Positions 49,763-50,672 of a stretch of DNA of 50,672 bases are shown here, piece by piece; position 1 is the first letter of the stretch; each line of letters opens with the position of its first letter. The notes under the pieces are model-generated. The model was not told the DNA's origin and did not search any database. It worked only from the letters and a program-made list of their open reading frames with translations. Source of the DNA: JANMDN01 sp031376285 (GTDB lineage Bacteria > Actinomycetota > Thermoleophilia > Miltoncostaeales > Miltoncostaeaceae); contig JANMDN010000076.1 in NCBI GenBank assembly GCA_031376285.1, positions 1 to 50,672 of the forward strand. Reading direction: 5' to 3'. Position numbers and translations under genes: made by a program.

Positions 49763-49792
49763 TTGCGCTTTTCGCCCGAATGGCTCTACCGT
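49763..49792 (+). promoter_or_regulatory. Promoter of the collagen-like gene
   Basis: TTGCGC (49763-49768), 18-bp spacer, TACCGT (49787-49792). Transcription would start near 49799 and leave a leader of about 58 nt before ATG 49857. Confidence 0.5.
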
Positions 49793-49856
49793 CGATGAAA
49801 CGGCTGGCGCGCACCAGATGCGACGTCGGCAGAACTGGATTGGGGGCTGGTCGATT

Positions 49857-50555
49857 ATGGGGAAGCTTTCAGAGCGGTACGGGACGCCCGCCGCGGTTGC
49901 GGTAGCGGTCTCGCTTGCGATTGGAACGATCGGTGGGGCGGCCGCTGTCAAGGCGAAGCTGATCACCGGTAGCCAGGTCAAGAATGGCTCGCTGACCGGC
50001 GCCGACATCAAGAACGGCTCGATCGGCAAAGCCGACCTTGCGGCGAGCCTGGTGACGGGAGGGATTGGCGAACGCGGTCCCGCAGGTCCTGCCGGACCGG
50101 CTGGTGCCGCTGGCGCCGCGGGCGCCGCTGGCGCGGTCGGCCCGTCGAGCGCAAAGAGCGTTGCGACGACCGCGTCGACTGATGTCCTCACGACCGACAC
50201 TACGGTCGGGACCCTCGCACTCGACCCAGGCTCATACGTCGTCCTTGCGCGGACGTCGTTGGCTGGAACCGGCACCCTCGCGCCCGCAAGCGATGGCGTT
50301 TCGCTTGTCACCTGTCAGCTCAAGGTGGGTGCCGCGATTTCGAAGGGTCACGCGGCGATCAACGACCCCAACGGAAGCAAGGCCACCACACACGCGTCCG
50401 TGAGCGTCCAGGCCGTTCAGACGCTGGCTGCGGCGGGGAACGCGACCCTGCAGTGCGCCAAGGCGGTTCTCGTTGCTCCGGGCGTCACCGTCAACGCGAC
50501 CGTCGGCGCGTCTGACGTCACGATCACGGCGATCAAGGTCGGTTCGCTGAGCTAA
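49857..50555 (+). CDS. Secreted collagen-like repeat protein
   Basis: 232 residues from ATG 49857. A signal or anchor segment (AAVAVAVSLAIGTIGGAAAV) is followed by an Asn-Gly repeat block (SQVKNGSLTGADIKNGSIGKADL) widespread in actinobacterial surface proteins, then about eight Gly-X-Y triplets (GERGPAGPAGPAGAAGAAG) of a collagen-like stalk, and a C-terminal beta-sandwich of ~120 residues with two Cys (VTCQLKVG and LQCAKAV), which could form a disulfide. It is probably a trimeric surface fibre. The gene ends 117 bp before the window end, at a low-complexity artefact. Confidence 0.82.
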   Translation: MGKLSERYGTPAAVAVAVSLAIGTIGGAAAVKAKLITGSQVKNGSLTGADIKNGSIGKADLAASLVTGGIGERGPAGPAGPAGAAGAAGAAGAVGPSSAKSVATTASTDVLTTDTTVGTLALDPGSYVVLARTSLAGTGTLAPASDGVSLVTCQLKVGAAISKGHAAINDPNGSKATTHASVSVQAVQTLAAAGNATLQCAKAVLVAPGVTVNATVGASDVTITAIKVGSLS

Positions 50556-50672
50556 CGGTTTGAGCGTCGGGGGGGGTGGGGGGGGGGGGGGTGTTTTTGG
50601 CGCACCCACCACCCCCCGGGGGGGGGGGTGGGGGGGGCCCCCCCCCCGGGGCCGGCGGGGCACCCCCCCCCC
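50556..50672. other. G/C homopolymer tail, probable assembly artefact
   Basis: Shortly after the stop at 50555, the sequence degrades to runs of G and C (poly-G broken by single T, then poly-C). Such runs do not occur elsewhere in the window and are typical of low-quality poly-G read ends at a contig edge. I see no biological signal in it. Confidence 0.8.

Noticed and set aside
50556..50672. G-quadruplex or telomere-like end
   Set aside because: The tail is irregular poly-G/poly-C at the window edge, best explained as low-quality read sequence.
1..50672. CRISPR arrays, tRNA/rRNA genes, prophage or integrase attachment sites
   Set aside because: I looked for regularly spaced repeats, tRNA-like T-arm and acceptor sequences and phage structural genes and saw none. 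A tRNAscan-SE or Rfam run would confirm.

Overview
The window is a very GC-rich, densely coding bacterial chromosome segment with about 54 protein genes and no rRNA, tRNA, CRISPR array, phage or insertion sequence that I can see. High GC in third codon positions, frequent GTG/TTG starts, F420-type and LLM flavoenzymes, an RmlA with a C-terminal beta-helix, GpgS and many leaderless starts (a TANNNT box 6-8 bp before the start codon) suggest an actinobacterium, possibly a deep-branching one such as Thermoleophilia (inference). The last ~110 bases are G/C homopolymer that looks like an assembly or sequencing artefact, so the window probably ends at a contig end.

Layout. 0-7.7 kb: two glycosyltransferase-C-like membrane proteins, a class A penicillin-binding protein, a HAD hydrolase and a TPR protein. 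7.7-9.5 kb: a redox operon on the minus strand, trxB-trxA-fmdB-CsoR-family regulator, with a CsoR-type operator in front of trxB. 9.6-16.7 kb: a haloperoxidase-like secreted protein that has lost its vanadate-binding histidines, two MFS exporters in one operon with an LLM oxidoreductase, and rlmN. 16.7-22.4 kb (minus): a secreted FG-GAP beta-propeller, a metallothionein-like mini-protein, a peroxiredoxin, and lon-hsp20. 22.4-26.7 kb: small membrane and secreted proteins, lipB, a GNAT and an HtrA/PepD protease. 27-29.5 kb: a two-component system divergent from htrA, like mprAB-pepD of mycobacteria. 29.5-33.3 kb: SDR, glycerate kinase, and a gpgS/HAD-phosphatase pair for glucosylglycerate. 33.4-36.5 kb: rmlA-rmlD-rmlB without rmlC. 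36.8-44.3 kb: a SpoIID-like protein, then acetyltransferase, Gfo/Idh dehydrogenase, UDP-sugar 6-dehydrogenase and UDP-GlcNAc 2-epimerase, which fit four of the five steps of UDP-ManNAc3NAcA synthesis (the aminotransferase is missing), plus a methyltransferase and ccdA. 44.5-50.5 kb: a PPOX protein, an N,N-dimethylformamidase-like secreted protein, DUF2867, allantoinase, an MFS carrier and a collagen-like secreted protein.

The least explained signal is a dispersed intergenic element of about 86-100 bp present five times (near 4.95, 15.55, 31.55, 34.64 and 44.42 kb, both strands). It has a nearly invariant 30-bp core directly after a TANNNT box, a second conserved box 46-47 bp upstream, and at its other end a GC palindrome whose sequence differs between copies while its position and self-complementarity are kept. 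I cannot assign it to a known family. It behaves like a small structured RNA or regulatory repeat and is the main candidate for something undescribed.

Functionally the window joins cell-envelope polysaccharide synthesis (rhamnose, a diacetamido-uronic acid, GT-C enzymes, PBP), thiol/metal/oxidative homeostasis (Trx system, peroxiredoxin, metallothionein, CcdA) and protein quality control (Lon, Hsp20, HtrA).
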